Made by a program: the position numbers and the translations under genes. The notes under the pieces were generated by a model, which searched no databases, had not been told where the DNA came from, and saw only the letters and a list, made by a program, of their open reading frames with translations. A stretch of DNA of 64,000 nt from Myxosarcina sp. GA_180221_E-2-1-MAG-40_15 (GTDB lineage Bacteria; Cyanobacteriota; Cyanobacteriia; Cyanobacteriales; Xenococcaceae), in contig JAIMKV010000001.1 in assembly GCA_020692205.1 (NCBI GenBank), positions 90,743 through 154,742 of the forward strand, given 5' to 3'. Shown piece after piece: positions 63,763 to 64,000 of the stretch; position 1 is the first letter of the stretch, and each line of letters starts with the position of its first letter.

Positions 63763-64000
63763 ATGACAAATAGGCAAAGCAAGCGAGTTGTAATTACAGG
63801 CTTGGGTGCAGTTACTCCCATCGGCAACAATTTGGCGGATTACTGGGACGGTTTATTGCAGGGGCGTAATGGGGTAGGTGCGGTAACTCTATTCGATGCT
63901 TCAGAACATGCCTGTCAAATTGCTGCGGAAGTTAAAGATTTTGATCCGCATCTTTATTTAGATAAAAAGGATGCGAAGCGGATGGATCGCTTTGCTCAGT
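63763..64000 (+). CDS. fabF: Beta-ketoacyl-ACP synthase II, C-terminus cut by window edge
   Basis: Partial: 79 codons run from the ATG at 63763 to the window edge. N-terminus RVVITGLGAVTPIGNNLADY is the standard KAS II start, and DPHLYLDKKDAKRMDRFAQ matches the family. FabF elongates acyl-ACP with malonyl-ACP and controls membrane unsaturation at low temperature. Follows acpP on the same strand; the active-site Cys-His-His triad lies beyond the edge. Confidence 0.95.
   Translation, partial: MTNRQSKRVVITGLGAVTPIGNNLADYWDGLLQGRNGVGAVTLFDASEHACQIAAEVKDFDPHLYLDKKDAKRMDRFAQ

Overview
The window is chromosomal DNA from a cyanobacterium. The octamer GCGATCGC (HIP1) recurs throughout, many intergenic spaces carry heptanucleotide short tandem repeats, and the gene content is cyanobacterial: NDH-1 subunit H, NDH-2, UDP-sulfoquinovose synthase, a DUF1815 protein, a CRY-DASH photolyase homologue, a cyanobacteriochrome-type kinase and a succinate-semialdehyde dehydrogenase. 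The DNA is AT-rich by eye. The mix of repeats and genes suggests a larger-genome, possibly pleurocapsalean or chroococcalean lineage, but the sequence alone does not fix the genus. No rRNA, tRNA, CRISPR array, phage or intact insertion sequence was seen.

Layout. 0-8.3 kb: the end of an NDH-2 gene (cut by the window edge), then the Fe-S assembly operon sufC-sufD-sufS (without sufB or sufR next to it), tldD and leuA. 8.4-21.4 kb: about 13 kb of genes all on the minus strand that form a surface-polysaccharide cluster: flippase, FkbM methyltransferase, Tat-exported beta-helix protein, four glycosyltransferases, an EpsG-like polymerase, a SAM methyltransferase and, last, sqdB. 21.5-31.2 kb: housekeeping genes (ndhH, folC, a GalU-type nucleotidyltransferase, an RNA methyltransferase, a GGDEF protein, an MFS transporter, yidD). 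31.4-41.8 kb: a second GT4 enzyme, two ABC ATPases without permeases, a response regulator, the monothiol glutaredoxin/BolA pair, and an exported PLD-like lipoprotein with an embedded EF-hand loop. 42-50 kb: a minus-strand run that looks like a stress-response neighbourhood: zinc alcohol dehydrogenase (frameshifted at a C8 tract), glycine-zipper stress protein, SRPBCC protein, a lipoprotein, a FAD-Rieske oxidoreductase and a TrkA-C membrane protein. 50-57 kb: signalling and light sensing: a hybrid kinase with a DXCF-type cyanobacteriochrome GAF domain, CRY-DASH, a receiver domain ending in a membrane helix, and a Crp/Fnr-like regulator. 57-64 kb: an SLC13 permease, a DUF62-type SAM hydrolase relative, a 35-residue membrane miniprotein, succinate-semialdehyde dehydrogenase, a low-complexity cyanobacterial protein, then acpP and the start of fabF.

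The most interesting points are: the kinase GAF domain with both bilin cysteines exactly 28 residues apart, next to CRY-DASH; a 42-bp decayed copy of that kinase's 3' end on the other side of a neighbouring AIM24 gene; a response regulator whose effector is a transmembrane tail; an EF-hand inserted in a PLD lipoprotein; sqdB at the end of an exopolysaccharide cluster; two miniature inverted-repeat elements and a strong palindrome pair; and several short ORF remnants in intergenic DNA. I did not find a clearly unprecedented multi-gene system; the strongest candidates are single-protein architectures and gene contexts.
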